Assembly: GCF_000424665.1 (NCBI RefSeq)
Contig: NZ_KE384221.1
Span: 270,623-334,622 of the forward strand
Direction: 5' to 3'
Source: Salinimicrobium terrae DSM 17865
GTDB taxonomy: Bacteria > Bacteroidota > Bacteroidia > Flavobacteriales > Flavobacteriaceae
DNA: 64,000 nt
A model generated the notes under the pieces. That model searched no databases and was not told where the DNA came from. It worked only from the letters and a program-made list of their open reading frames with translations. Each line of letters begins with the position of its first letter. The stretch's first letter is position 1. Positions 35,607 to 44,462 of the stretch are shown here, one piece after another. The position numbers and the translations under genes were made by a program.

Positions 35607-36110
35607 ATGAAAAAATATATTTTACTTTTTTTGGCAGCATTGCCTCTCTTTGCTTTTTCTGCTGTACATAAGTTTTACGTTAGTGCGACAGATATTGAGT
35701 ACAACGAAAAGAAAAATTCCCTTCAGATAATTTCTCATGTCTTTACAGACGATATGGAAAATCTGCTGCAGACCCGGTATAGTGATAAGCTGACGCTGGT
35801 AAAGGAAGACGAACATCCCGCAGCCGATGAGTACATTGAAAAATACTTCCGTAGCAATTTCGGTGTAAGTGTGAATGGAAAAGAGAGAACGTTCAATTAT
35901 ATCGGGAAAGAATACGATAAAGATCAATTACTGGTATACCTTGAAGTGGAAGACGTGGAACCGCTAGAAAACATAAGTGTCAAAAATGCTGTTCTGACCG
36001 ATCTTTTTCCGGAACAAAAAAATGTGGTGAAGGTGGAGTATGACGGAACGATCAAAAGTTTGCTGCTAATGCGGGATGCCCTGGACGGTACTTTAAAATT
36101 CCGTAATTAA
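35607..36110 (+). CDS. DUF6702 family secreted protein
   Basis: A 167-residue protein with signal MKKYILLFLAALPLFAFS and the opening AVHKFYVSATDIEYNEKKNSL, characteristic of DUF6702. The mature domain is predicted to be beta-rich. The family is regularly found next to M1 peptidases in Bacteroidota, as here (57 bases upstream), so it may assist or regulate the peptidase; the function itself is unknown. Confidence 0.85.
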   Translation: MKKYILLFLAALPLFAFSAVHKFYVSATDIEYNEKKNSLQIISHVFTDDMENLLQTRYSDKLTLVKEDEHPAADEYIEKYFRSNFGVSVNGKERTFNYIGKEYDKDQLLVYLEVEDVEPLENISVKNAVLTDLFPEQKNVVKVEYDGTIKSLLLMRDALDGTLKFRN

Positions 36111-36166
36111 TATTGTGAAGCTTCAGAATTCAATTATTTTTAGCAACTTAAATTTAAATTATATAT

Positions 36167-38476
36167 ATGAGATCAATTAAAACTGCCCTTGCGGCTTTTT
36201 TTATTCTGTTTTCGGCCGGCGTTTATGCACAGGAGGCAGAACAGCAAACTGAGCAAAGGGAAGGGGGACATGTTAATGAGAACAAATTTAGACAATTACA
36301 CCATGAATGGTCAACCCCGAATCAATATAGGACCGGTAGCGGAGCTCCGGGACCGGCGTACTATCAAAATGAAGCCGATTATAAGATGGATATCGAGCTG
36401 GATGATCGCAATGAACGGTTAACCGGGCGCGAGACCATCACTTATCATAATAATTCCCCCGATGATCTTGAGTATCTTTGGGTGCAGCTGGACCAGAACA
36501 TTCGGTCAAAAGAGTCTGTAGCTAAACTTAAGGATGGAAATGGCATTCCTCCCGTTACACAACCGGGAAGTTTTGTTTCAGAATATATGGAAGAGTCTTT
36601 TGATGGCGGTTTTAATATTACTGAAGTAAGCGCCAACGGCAAGCCTCTTGAGACTGTTATCAACAACACGATGATGCGGGTGGACCTTCCGGAGCCATTA
36701 AAGGCAGGGGAAAGTTATACTTTTGACATCGCATGGTGGTACAATATCAATAATCACGTTACCGACAGGGCACGTTCGGGCTTTGAACATTTTCCAGAAG
36801 ATGGAAACAACGCGTATGTGATCGCGCAATTCTTTCCTAGAATGGCTGTTTATAATGATGTTGAGGGATGGCAGAACATGCAATTCTGGGGAGACGGAGA
36901 ATTTGCTCTTCCTTTTGGGGATTACGAGGTGAACATCACTGTACCTGCAGATCATATTCTGGACGGAACCGGGGAACTGGTGAACCGCAAGGAAGTATTT
37001 TCTAAAGAAATGATGCAGCGGTACGAGCAGGCAAAGAAGTCTTATGACAAGCCTGTAATGATTGTAACCCAGGAAGAGGCTGAAGCTGCCGAAAAAGGTT
37101 TTTCTGATAAGAAGAAAACCTGGAAGCTAAAAGCCGATATGGTTAGGGATTTTGCTTTTGCCACTTCCCGAAAATTCATCTGGGATATGATGGCGGTTGA
37201 TCTGGGGGAAAAAGATGCAATGGCAGTTTCACTCTATCCTAAAGAAGGAAATCCGCTGTGGGAAGAATATTCCACTAAAGTAGTGGCTCATGCTTTGCAA
37301 TCTTTTTCAGATCATACTTTTGAATATCCTTATCCCAAGTCTATTTCGGTTCACGCGAAGAATCAGGGGATGGAATATCCTATGATCTCCTGGAACTATG
37401 GTCGGCCAAATGAAGATGGAACTTATAGTGACCGGGTTAAGTACGGAATGATGAGCGTGATCATTCATGAAGTAGGACATAATTTCTTCCCAATGATCGT
37501 AAATTCAGATGAGCGCCAGTGGGGATGGATGGATGAAGGTCTTGATACCTTTATGCAATATGTGGCAGAGCAGGAGTACGGAGAAAAATATCCCGAGGAT
37601 ATCGCGCCAAACACCAGTTATCCTTCAAGAAGAGGTGAGCCTTCCAAAATTGTGAATTACATGAAGGGAGACCAGAAATATATTGCCCCGATCATGTCAA
37701 ATCCCGAAAATGTTTATCAGCTGGGGAATAACGCCTACGGGAAGCCTGCAACTGCATTGAATATTCTGAGAGAAACAGTGATGGGCAAAGAGCTTTTTGA
37801 CTATGCGTTTAAAACCTATGCCCAAAGATGGATGTTTAAGCATCCAACACCTGAAGATTTTTTCAGGACTATGGAAGATGCCTCGGCTGTTGACCTTGAC
37901 TGGTTCTGGAGAGGCTGGTTTTACACTACAGATTATGTAGATATTGGTGTAGAAGAAGTAAAGAAATTTCACGTGACAGATAAACCTACTAAAGAGGGTG
38001 CAGAATTGCTTGAGCGTTACGGGGTAGAGGATCCCTCTTCTATGGATCTCGTCTATGTTGTGGAAGAAGGTAGTGAAGAATTCGATTCGAGCATGAAAGG
38101 AAAAACTCCTGCTGAAAATGCACCAACTCTGAATGAGTACCTCATGGATAATTTCACCCCGCAGCAAAGAGCCGATATGAAAATGCCGAAGTATTTTTAC
38201 CAGGTGACATTTAACAAACCGGGCGGACTGGTAATGCCAATTATTGTTGAATATACCTATGCTGATGGTACTTCCGAAAAAATAACTTATCCTGCACAAA
38301 TCTGGAGAAAGAACGATCAACAGGTAAGCAGAGCATTGGCTACAGATAAGGAGATCATCAAAATCGTGGTAGACCCAGACCTTGAAACTGCCGATGTTAA
38401 TGTAGACAACAATTCCTGGCCACAGCAGGCAGAGGTTGATAAGTTTCAGGAGTTTAAAGAGAGGACACAGGGGTAG
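36167..38476 (+). CDS. secreted M1 family zinc metallopeptidase
   Basis: A 769-residue exported peptidase (signal ending FSAGVYAQ). It has an N-terminal beta-sandwich (about 60-260). The exopeptidase-type GMEYPMI motif lies before the catalytic centre, HExxH is at 434-438 (HEVGH), and the third zinc ligand is Glu457 in WMDEGLD. The C-terminal 200 residues are beta-rich without a type IX sorting motif. It probably trims N-terminal residues from peptides in the periplasm. It forms an operon with the DUF6702 gene. Confidence 0.93.
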   Translation: MRSIKTALAAFFILFSAGVYAQEAEQQTEQREGGHVNENKFRQLHHEWSTPNQYRTGSGAPGPAYYQNEADYKMDIELDDRNERLTGRETITYHNNSPDDLEYLWVQLDQNIRSKESVAKLKDGNGIPPVTQPGSFVSEYMEESFDGGFNITEVSANGKPLETVINNTMMRVDLPEPLKAGESYTFDIAWWYNINNHVTDRARSGFEHFPEDGNNAYVIAQFFPRMAVYNDVEGWQNMQFWGDGEFALPFGDYEVNITVPADHILDGTGELVNRKEVFSKEMMQRYEQAKKSYDKPVMIVTQEEAEAAEKGFSDKKKTWKLKADMVRDFAFATSRKFIWDMMAVDLGEKDAMAVSLYPKEGNPLWEEYSTKVVAHALQSFSDHTFEYPYPKSISVHAKNQGMEYPMISWNYGRPNEDGTYSDRVKYGMMSVIIHEVGHNFFPMIVNSDERQWGWMDEGLDTFMQYVAEQEYGEKYPEDIAPNTSYPSRRGEPSKIVNYMKGDQKYIAPIMSNPENVYQLGNNAYGKPATALNILRETVMGKELFDYAFKTYAQRWMFKHPTPEDFFRTMEDASAVDLDWFWRGWFYTTDYVDIGVEEVKKFHVTDKPTKEGAELLERYGVEDPSSMDLVYVVEEGSEEFDSSMKGKTPAENAPTLNEYLMDNFTPQQRADMKMPKYFYQVTFNKPGGLVMPIIVEYTYADGTSEKITYPAQIWRKNDQQVSRALATDKEIIKIVVDPDLETADVNVDNNSWPQQAEVDKFQEFKERTQG

Positions 38477-38966
38477 GAACACAGTTTCGTTTTGCGACGG
38501 GATTCGACTCCAGACCACCCCGTCATGCTATCGCCTGCCACCCCTCCTTGAAAACGTAGGGGTGCTGGTTGAGGTTGAAACACCTGAAGGTGATTTCCTC
38601 CCTTCGGGAGGGCCTGGTTTTAAAAATTATAATTCAAAAAAAGTTCCCGTTTTGCGGGAACTTTTTTATTTATACATAATTTCAAATGCTACCCTTCTTA
38701 CTCAGTGTTATCCTGCCGCATCCAGAGGTCCAAGGCACTTTGGCCCCCTGCGGTGGACGGAGTGGTTGATTCCCCTCTCCTCTCCATTGGTGGGAGCGCA
38801 AGCTGTCGAGATCCAGGCTGAGCTCTTCTTTCTTGTAGCCCACTTGCCGGACGGGCAGGCGCGGCGGTCTTAACTCTCAAACAATTCCCCTCCTTTTCCA
38901 GGAGAGGTACCCGCAGGGCGGGGTGGTTTTTAACAGGTCGCTTTTTTAAGTGAATGGAATAGTAAG
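38477..38966. repeat. gene-free stretch of GC-rich palindromes before tatA
   Basis: The spacer is far more GC-rich than its flanks. It contains related blocks ACCACCCCGTCATGC...CACCCCTCCTTG (from 38514) and, inverted, CCCCTCCTTTTCCAGGAGAGG...GGGCGGGGTGGT (to about 38928). A CCTCCCTTCGGGAGG hairpin (38598-38612) and the terminator at 38640 also lie here. The outer blocks form a long imperfect inverted repeat of a Bacteroidota intergenic type. An open frame across it is an artefact of composition. Confidence 0.6.
38640..38668 (+). terminator. terminator downstream of the M1 peptidase gene
   Basis: AAAGTTCCCG and CGGGAACTTT form a perfect 10-bp stem around TTTTG, flanked by A and T runs. It may act in both directions. 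Confidence 0.85.
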
Positions 38967-38974
38967 TATATTTG
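38967..38974 (+). promoter_or_regulatory. -7 promoter box of tatA giving a near-leaderless transcript
   Basis: TATATTTG matches TAnnTTTG exactly and ends only six bases before the ATG at 38981, so the transcript start should coincide with or lie at the start codon. Confidence 0.5.
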
Positions 38975-38980
38975 CAGCGT

Positions 38981-39262
38981 ATGCAGACATTACCTTTATT
39001 TATTAGCGGTGCCGAAATGGCGTTTATTATGTTCATCCTTGTGATGGTCTTTGGTGCCGATAAGATCCCCGAGATCGCCAAAGGTCTTGGAAAGGGTATG
39101 CGCAGTATAAAGAATGCTACGAACGATATCAAGTCGGAAGTAATGCGCAGCGCTGAAAAACATGGAATGGACACTTCGGTAGGAGATGATGTGAAAAAGG
39201 AAGTGGATAAGGTGAAAGAAGAGATCGAGGAGCTAACGGGAAGTGTAAAAAGAAGATTCTGA
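38981..39262 (+). CDS. tatA: twin-arginine translocase subunit TatA/E
   Basis: A 93-residue pore-type subunit of the Tat system for folded proteins. A single N-terminal membrane helix (AFIMFILVMVFGADKIPEIA) is followed by the hinge and amphipathic helix (KGLGKGMRSIKNATNDIK), then a charged tail with a coiled-coil-like KKEVDKVKEEIEEL. The FGADKIPE stretch replaces the usual FG-x-x-KLPE. ATG 38981 is favoured over TTG 38972, which overlaps the promoter. No tatC is adjacent. Confidence 0.9.
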   Translation: MQTLPLFISGAEMAFIMFILVMVFGADKIPEIAKGLGKGMRSIKNATNDIKSEVMRSAEKHGMDTSVGDDVKKEVDKVKEEIEELTGSVKRRF

Positions 39263-39341
39263 TCATTTTGCAATCATCAATTAACAATTGTCGGTTTAAT
39301 TAGCACCAAATTCCAGGTAGTTATTAGTTAGTGGTTAAGAA

Positions 39342-39517
39342 TTAATGGGTTTCTGTCTTTAGATTTAATTGTGGCTCTAATTCTTGTTTATATTCCTTCA
39401 GAATATTTTCATTAGGGAAATAATATGAGTAGAAATAAAATTTGATCTCGTAATAGAACTCCTCCAGGGACGACATATGTTATTCTGATGTCCATTCGGA
39501 TTATAAATCGGCGCCAT
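39342..39517 (-). pseudogene. possible remnant of a short gene (frameshifted)
   Basis: On the minus strand an ATG at 39476 opens 44 codons with coding-like composition (MSSLEEFYYEIKF through QLNLKTETH, stop at 39342). Just upstream in another frame, from an ATG at 39515-39517, reads MAPIYNPNGHQNN. The two could be parts of one protein split by a frameshift. No family is recognised and the evidence is composition only. Confidence 0.3.
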
Positions 39518-39607
39518 CTTATCCCTTCTAAACACTAGATGCTCATTTTAAATATTAGCAGAAAAAGTCCTCGCTCTAGTCTCTCGGTTCTGGATTTTTA
39601 GAAGTTG

Positions 39608-39615
39608 TACTTTTG
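39608..39615 (+). promoter_or_regulatory. -7 promoter box of the O-methyltransferase gene
   Basis: TACTTTTG matches TAnnTTTG and lies 36 bases before the ATG at 39652. The preceding 340 bases hold no certain gene. Confidence 0.45.
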
Positions 39616-39651
39616 CCATCTCAATCAATATTAACTACTCAATACTTACAA

Positions 39652-40305
39652 ATGCATTTCCTCCCTCAAGCTATCGACGATTATGTAGTTCAACATTCCG
39701 CAAAAGAACCGGAACTGCTGCAGCAATTGAACCGGGAGACGAATCAGAAAGTATTACAGCCAAGAATGCTTAGCGGACATTACCAGGGTCGGTTACTAAG
39801 TCTGCTATCGAAGTTGATAAATCCGCAGAACATCCTGGAGATTGGCACTTACACCGGCTATTCGGCTTTATGTTTGGCAGAAGGTATGAAGCCTGATGGT
39901 GTTTTGCATACTATCGACATTAATGAAGAACTCATGGATCTCCAAAAAAGGTATTTTGACGCCTCTCCCTGGAAGGAACAAATTGTACAACATTTGGGCG
40001 AGGCTACAGAAATCGTTCCCACTCTAAAAGAGGATTTCGACCTGGTCTTCATTGATGCAGATAAACCAAACTATCCTAACTACTTTCAGCAAATAATGGA
40101 TAAGCTTAGCCCCGGGGGTGTAATCCTTTCAGATAATGTGCTTTGGAGTGGAAAAGTGGTGGAACCATTGCGAGAAGATGATGAATCTACAAAAGCCCTT
40201 CTGGAATACAATAGATTGTTAGCGGAAGATGAGAGGCTGGAGACGGTGATGTTGCCTGTTAGAGACGGACTTACGATTAGTCGGCGGAAATTAATTTTAA
40301 GCTGA
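39652..40305 (+). CDS. SAM-dependent O-methyltransferase (family 3)
   Basis: A 217-residue class I methyltransferase of the catechol/caffeoyl-CoA O-methyltransferase type. Motifs: ILEIGTYTGYSALCLAEG (SAM-binding), LHTIDINEELMDLQKRYF, the metal-binding region DLVFIDADKPNYPNYF, and GGVILSDNVLWSGKV. The substrate in bacteria of this type is usually unknown. ATG 39652 fits the promoter; upstream in-frame codons overlap it. Confidence 0.9.
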   Translation: MHFLPQAIDDYVVQHSAKEPELLQQLNRETNQKVLQPRMLSGHYQGRLLSLLSKLINPQNILEIGTYTGYSALCLAEGMKPDGVLHTIDINEELMDLQKRYFDASPWKEQIVQHLGEATEIVPTLKEDFDLVFIDADKPNYPNYFQQIMDKLSPGGVILSDNVLWSGKVVEPLREDDESTKALLEYNRLLAEDERLETVMLPVRDGLTISRRKLILS

Positions 40306-40330
40306 AGCTTTTGAGACTAAAGCCTTGTGG

Positions 40331-40994
40331 AGCTATTGGCCATTAGCCTTTGGCCGTTTGCCTTATTTCAGCCGGATTTAAAAGCTAACCATAAATTAAA
40401 TATCTTCAAACCCTAACTTTTAATCATTTTAGAAAATGAGAAATTTCAGAAAGTACGAGGTATGGAAAAGTGGAATAGCTTTTACTGCGGGTGTGTATAT
40501 TCTTACCATAGATTTACCGGATAGTGAAAAGTTTGGATTAATAAGTCAAATCCGAAGAGCAAGTGTTTCTATTCCTTCTAATATTGCAGAAGGTTGTTCC
40601 AGGGCTTCAGAAAAAGATTTTGCTCGTTTTTCCGAAATTGCACTTGGTTCTGCTTTTGAAGTAGAAACTCTTTTAGTTATTTGCAAAGAGGTAGGCTACT
40701 TGGATCAGCTGCAGTTAGATCGACAGCTCAAGGAACTACATGGAATCCAAAGAGGATTGAATAGTCTCTACGGAAAACTCAAGGGAAGATAAAAACAACC
40801 TATAGCCTTTAGCCTAAGCGTAGCATCCATGCGTAAGACGAGAGTTAGCTCTTTTAAAAGCCAACGGCTAATCTTTTTCAAATAATAGTCAATAGCTAAT
40901 AGTCAATAACCAAAAGCTTTTTAATGAAAGCCAATAGCTAAAGGCCAACAGCTAAAAGCTCTTTTTAAAAAGCTAACAGCTAATGGCCAATAGC
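40331..40994. mobile_element. candidate element: four-helix-bundle gene between inverted AGCCAATAGC-type repeats
   Basis: AGCTATTGGCCATTA at 40331-40345 is the reverse complement, over 14 bases, of TAATGGCCAATAGC at 40981-40994. The only gene between is the S23-like gene. The right flank (40801-41010) is packed with further degenerate copies of (A/G)GCCAATAGCTAA. The unit resembles the two nuclease-bearing units elsewhere in the window. Mobility is inferred and weaker here because the repeat is short and degenerate. Confidence 0.35.
40436..40792 (+). CDS. four-helix-bundle protein (23S rRNA intervening-sequence S23 family)
   Basis: A 118-residue all-alpha protein with the family pattern: F(R)KYEVWKSGIAF at the start, FGLISQIRRASVSIPSNIAEG in the centre (the R-RA-SIP-NIAEG signature), and an ARFSEIALGSAFEVET helix. 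The family was first seen in insertions within 23S rRNA genes and is related to Avd of diversity-generating retroelements. It is usually found, as here, as a lone gene; no rRNA or reverse transcriptase is nearby. It is surrounded by AGCCAATAGC repeats. The function is unknown, with nucleic-acid binding suspected from the basic surface. Confidence 0.88.
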   Translation: MRNFRKYEVWKSGIAFTAGVYILTIDLPDSEKFGLISQIRRASVSIPSNIAEGCSRASEKDFARFSEIALGSAFEVETLLVICKEVGYLDQLQLDRQLKELHGIQRGLNSLYGKLKGR

Positions 40995-41010
40995 CAATAG
41001 CTTTTTCAAC
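40801..41010. repeat. cluster of degenerate AGCCAATAGCTAA repeats
   Basis: The spacer between the S23-like gene and kynU is built almost wholly from variants of AGCCAATAGCTAA, AGGCCAACAGCTAAAAGC and CCAACGGCTAA, with poly-A or T links. Similar stretches lie at 40319-40360, 42730-42856, 47401-47428, 56295-56371 and 60361-60510. Both strand orientations are present. No coding sequence is seen. Confidence 0.75.
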
Positions 41011-41019
41011 CTACTTTCT

Positions 41020-41027
41020 TATTTTTG
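41020..41027 (+). promoter_or_regulatory. -7 promoter box of kynU
   Basis: TATTTTTG matches TAnnTTTG, 17 bases before the kynU ATG, directly abutting the repeat cluster. Confidence 0.45.
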
Positions 41028-41043
41028 GTAAAAAAATCTCCTA

Positions 41044-42303
41044 ATGCAATTCCGTAATACTCAAGAATACGCCCAACATCTCGATCAACAAGATCCTTTA
41101 CGCTCATATAAAGATCAATTCCTTTTCCCAAAAGTCAAGGGTAAAGAGGTAATCTACTTCACCGGTAATTCTCTTGGTTTGCAACCGAAGAACGCAAAGA
41201 AATTTGTGGATGACATTATTAATGACTGGGCTGAACTGGCGGTAGAAGGACATTTTCAGGCAGAAAAGCCCTGGTGGGATTACCATGAAAGATTTGCCCA
41301 AAAGCTGGCTCCTGTAGTTGGAGCAAAACCGGCTGAGGTTACGGTCATGAATACCCTGACTGTAAACCTCCATTTATTAATGGTTTCTTTTTACCGGCCT
41401 ACGAAGCAACGGTATAAGATCGTCATGGAAGAGAAAGCTTTTCCGAGTGACCAATATATGATGGCGAGTCAGGTCCGGTTTCATGGGCTGGATCCTGAGG
41501 AGGCGATCGTGGAGGTGAAAAAGAGGAGTGGAGAACATTCTTTCAGGACCGAAGATATCCGGGCAAAGATTAAAGAGGTTGGGGAGGAATGTGCCCTGGT
41601 TTTAATGGGCGGGGTAAACTACTACAATGGGCAGGTACTGGATATGGAAACCATTACCAGAGCCGGAAAAGAGGTAGGAGCTTTTGTGGGCTGGGACCTG
41701 GCGCATGCTGCAGGAAATGTGGAACTGAAGTTGCATGAATGGAATGTGGATTTTGCTGCCTGGTGCAGTTATAAATATATGAATTCGGGGCCCGGAAATG
41801 CTGCAGGTTGCTTTGTTCATGAACAATATCACGGACAGAAGGATATTCCGCGGTTTGAAGGTTGGTGGGGACACAATAAAGAAAGACGGTTTTTAATGGA
41901 ACCGGAATTTCAACCGGAGCCAAATGCCAACGCCTGGCAGATCTCAAATGCTCCTGTTCTGGCCCTGGCGCCCTACCTGGCTTCGCTTGAATTATTCGAA
42001 GAAGTAGGAATGTCCGCTTTGATCGAAAAGCGGAATAAGATCGTGGCTTACCTCGAATTTATTTTACAGGAAATAGCTAAGGAAGTCGGAGGGAATTTTG
42101 AGGTCATTACTCCCAAGGAGCGGGGAACTCAGCTTTCTGTTTTCCTGCATGGGCAGGGTAAGGAGCTTTTCCATTATCTTATGCAGAACGGTGTGATCAT
42201 CGACTGGCGGGAACCGAATGTTATACGGCTGGCACCGGCACCTTTTTATTGTTCGTACACTGACATGTTTGAATTTGGACAAATTATTAGAAACTACTTT
42301 TGA
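41044..42303 (+). CDS. kynU: kynureninase
   Basis: PLP-dependent hydrolase that splits kynurenine to anthranilate and alanine (or 3-hydroxykynurenine to 3-hydroxyanthranilate). It is 419 residues, the family length. Motifs: YFTGNSLGLQPKNAK at the N-terminus, GWDLAHAAGNVELKLHEWNVD (PLP Asp/His) and the Schiff-base Lys in WCSYKYMNSGPG. Other tryptophan-catabolic or NAD-synthesis genes are not adjacent, so it acts with unlinked partners. A promoter lies 17 bases upstream; the upstream gap is repetitive. Confidence 0.95.
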   Translation: MQFRNTQEYAQHLDQQDPLRSYKDQFLFPKVKGKEVIYFTGNSLGLQPKNAKKFVDDIINDWAELAVEGHFQAEKPWWDYHERFAQKLAPVVGAKPAEVTVMNTLTVNLHLLMVSFYRPTKQRYKIVMEEKAFPSDQYMMASQVRFHGLDPEEAIVEVKKRSGEHSFRTEDIRAKIKEVGEECALVLMGGVNYYNGQVLDMETITRAGKEVGAFVGWDLAHAAGNVELKLHEWNVDFAAWCSYKYMNSGPGNAAGCFVHEQYHGQKDIPRFEGWWGHNKERRFLMEPEFQPEPNANAWQISNAPVLALAPYLASLELFEEVGMSALIEKRNKIVAYLEFILQEIAKEVGGNFEVITPKERGTQLSVFLHGQGKELFHYLMQNGVIIDWREPNVIRLAPAPFYCSYTDMFEFGQIIRNYF

Positions 42304-42854
42304 TTGTTCTCCTTCTTTTTTCCATTGATGAAAAAAGAAGCAAAAAAATCTAGGCTTACTAAAAGTCGCCTAAATTTATCGTTCGACAGCTAAATTTTAG
42401 GAACTCGCCTGAAACAGCCGAAGAACGATTTACTACGTGAGGCTCAAACAGCCTAAAATTTTACGCTGTCTTCACTTCAAATTTTACGGCAACTTTTCGT
42501 AGGCCGTTACTATCATCATGGTGCTTTGTCATCCCGAAAGAGCTGCGCGGAACGGGAGTGGAGCGCAATGACGAGAGATCTCAAGCAGTTTACTTCTAAC
42601 TTCGTTCTCCTACAATTGTACTTTAAACTTCCCGCTGATCTCACAAATCTTTGCAGATACTATTAAGCTTTTCCCGGTTCCCTTTAGGGCTAGGGCAAAA
42701 CGGGGAAAGGGAATTGATAACAAAGAAATCAACAGCCAATAGCTAAAAAAGAGATTGCCCCGATCGCTAAAAAAGCTCCCTCGCAATGACAATACAAAAG
42801 TTGGCTAAGAGCTAATGACCACAAGCCAACGGCTAAAAGCTAAAAGCCAACGGC
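42304..42854. repeat. gene-free 551-base stretch of mixed intergenic palindromes
   Basis: It contains a GTCATCCCG...CGCAATGACGAGAGATCT block (42528-42580), a CCCGCTGATCTCACAAATCTTTGCAGA block (around 42630), a GAGATTGCCCCG...CTCGCAATGAC block (about 42750-42790), and AGCCAATAGC repeats (42730-42856) that run into the stop codon of the glycosyltransferase. No gene is visible. Confidence 0.65.
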
Positions 42855-44462
42855 TTATTTCCTCTCCAACACATAAAACCACCTCACGAGGCGATTCTTG
42901 TAACCTGACTTTTCCGGAGAAACCTGGTTCAGGTCGTATCTTTCTGAAGATCTGATTTGGTAAGAATCCAGATCATTCAGAATAAGAGTGTCTTCTGTCT
43001 TTACCAGCAACGCAAAATCTCCTTTCAACTGTTCTGTTTCATTTTTTAAGAGAACCGGAATGGGAGCACCATAACCCCAAATTAATTCAGGACTCGAGGT
43101 TTCGTAAAGGTAAAGGGGAATATCCTGTTTTTCTAATTCTTCCTTTAAACCTGAATAGCTTCGGAATTTTGGATTATGTAAAAATGCTTCAGCTAAGGGA
43201 AAACCGAAGGTCGTGATTCCGCAGATGAATCCCACGGTGAGGTAAAAAACAATGGGATAATTCTGCTTTTTCAGGAAATAAATGAGAGCAGCACCTATTC
43301 CGAAGAGGGTGATGGAGCTGACAAAATACCAGAACCAATGACCGTCAAGGTTCAGAATAAAATATCTGGCAATCGGAAAAAAAATCCCCAGGGCAGCGAT
43401 TAATCCGTGGTTAAAATAAACGATCCATTTCTCTTTAATTGGCAAATCTTTGAATCGTCTGAAAAGATATTCAATATAAAAGCCGGTATTTAAAGCCATT
43501 GGAATTAAAACCGGGAGAAGGTACCGGGATTTCTTTTCCGGAATGACTGATAGAAGAACTACTGCCGATAAGGTCCAGAAAATGGCAAATTTATAGGCTT
43601 TTTTATCTGATACTCTGTTCTTTAAATAAGGATATAGCAAGCCGACAAAAGCCGGAATGGTCCAGATTCCGCTTTGGGTAAAGAAACTCCAGTAATAATA
43701 GAATGGTCGCACGTTGTAGTTTGTCCACCGGGAAGCTTCCCTTGTTGTAATTTCCATAAAAGGGGCGGGATCTACAAGCCGAACATAAATAAACCATGAA
43801 CTTCCCAGGATTATTCCGATGAAAATATAGAAAAGCAGAGGTTTCCAGACTTTTGAAAAATTTCCGAATCCATAGACGAAGCCGAAAGAAATAAGAAAGG
43901 GGAGTAGAAGTGCATATAGCGATACCGGCCCTTTACTCAATATAGAAAATCCCAGGAATAGGGATCCAAAAATGGCATTTTTCCAGACCTTTTCGGGAAA
44001 TACAAAAATCCTGCTCAGGTAATAAATGCTTACCAGCATGAAGGCATGGGTGAAAATATCCCATTGCCCATTGCGGCCCATAAAAACAGTATAAAAAGAA
44101 CTCGCAAGGATAAGACTGGCTATCAATCCCTGTTTTGGTGACAACTTCAACAGAAGCGAGAACCTGTAAAAGTAAATAAGAAGAAGCAGGGTTACAAGTG
44201 CGGCAGGCAGTCGGAGGGCAAAATTGCCGAAACCAAATAACATTCCGCTAATGGCAGTGACCCAGGTTGGGAGGGGAGGTTTTTCGTACCGCGGTTCCAG
44301 ATTCAGGGTCGTGAGAAACCAGTTGTTTTCATTCACCATTTCCCTGGCGGTAATGAAATTACGCGCCTCCATGATGTTTACATAAAGCACATCAAGGTGA
44401 GGAAGAAAAATTACAGCCCATACCCCAATTATGATCCAGAGATACTTACTATCCAGATGCAT
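42855..44462 (-). CDS. GT39 (ArnT-like) membrane glycosyltransferase
   Basis: A 535-residue GT-C fold enzyme that uses polyprenyl-phosphate sugar to glycosylate a lipid or protein at the periplasmic face. It has about twelve membrane helices. The first periplasmic loop has ARNFITAREMV, an acidic/basic loop like the D-E catalytic region of ArnT/PMT proteins, then LNLEPRYEKPPLPTWV with the conserved KPPL motif. It is last in an operon with the GT2 and LAB_N genes (14-base overlap), implying GT2 makes its polyprenyl-linked donor. The stop codon sits at the edge of an AGCCAACGGC repeat. Confidence 0.9.
   Translation of the reverse strand: MHLDSKYLWIIIGVWAVIFLPHLDVLYVNIMEARNFITAREMVNENNWFLTTLNLEPRYEKPPLPTWVTAISGMLFGFGNFALRLPAALVTLLLLIYFYRFSLLLKLSPKQGLIASLILASSFYTVFMGRNGQWDIFTHAFMLVSIYYLSRIFVFPEKVWKNAIFGSLFLGFSILSKGPVSLYALLLPFLISFGFVYGFGNFSKVWKPLLFYIFIGIILGSSWFIYVRLVDPAPFMEITTREASRWTNYNVRPFYYYWSFFTQSGIWTIPAFVGLLYPYLKNRVSDKKAYKFAIFWTLSAVVLLSVIPEKKSRYLLPVLIPMALNTGFYIEYLFRRFKDLPIKEKWIVYFNHGLIAALGIFFPIARYFILNLDGHWFWYFVSSITLFGIGAALIYFLKKQNYPIVFYLTVGFICGITTFGFPLAEAFLHNPKFRSYSGLKEELEKQDIPLYLYETSSPELIWGYGAPIPVLLKNETEQLKGDFALLVKTEDTLILNDLDSYQIRSSERYDLNQVSPEKSGYKNRLVRWFYVLERK

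Noticed and set aside
38436-38873. A 145-codon open frame on the plus strand
   Set aside because: It starts inside the M1 peptidase gene and runs through GC-rich palindromes and a terminator; composition is not coding-like.
40436-40792. A diversity-generating retroelement accessory (Avd) or a 23S rRNA insertion
   Set aside because: No reverse transcriptase, template repeat, variable repeat or rRNA sequence lies nearby.
40801-41010. A CRISPR array, because of closely spaced short repeats
   Set aside because: Unit length, spacing and orientation are irregular, the repeats are degenerate and no cas gene is present.
41044-42303. A kynurenine-pathway gene cluster
   Set aside because: Only kynU is present; neighbours are repeats, an S23-like gene and glycosyltransferases.
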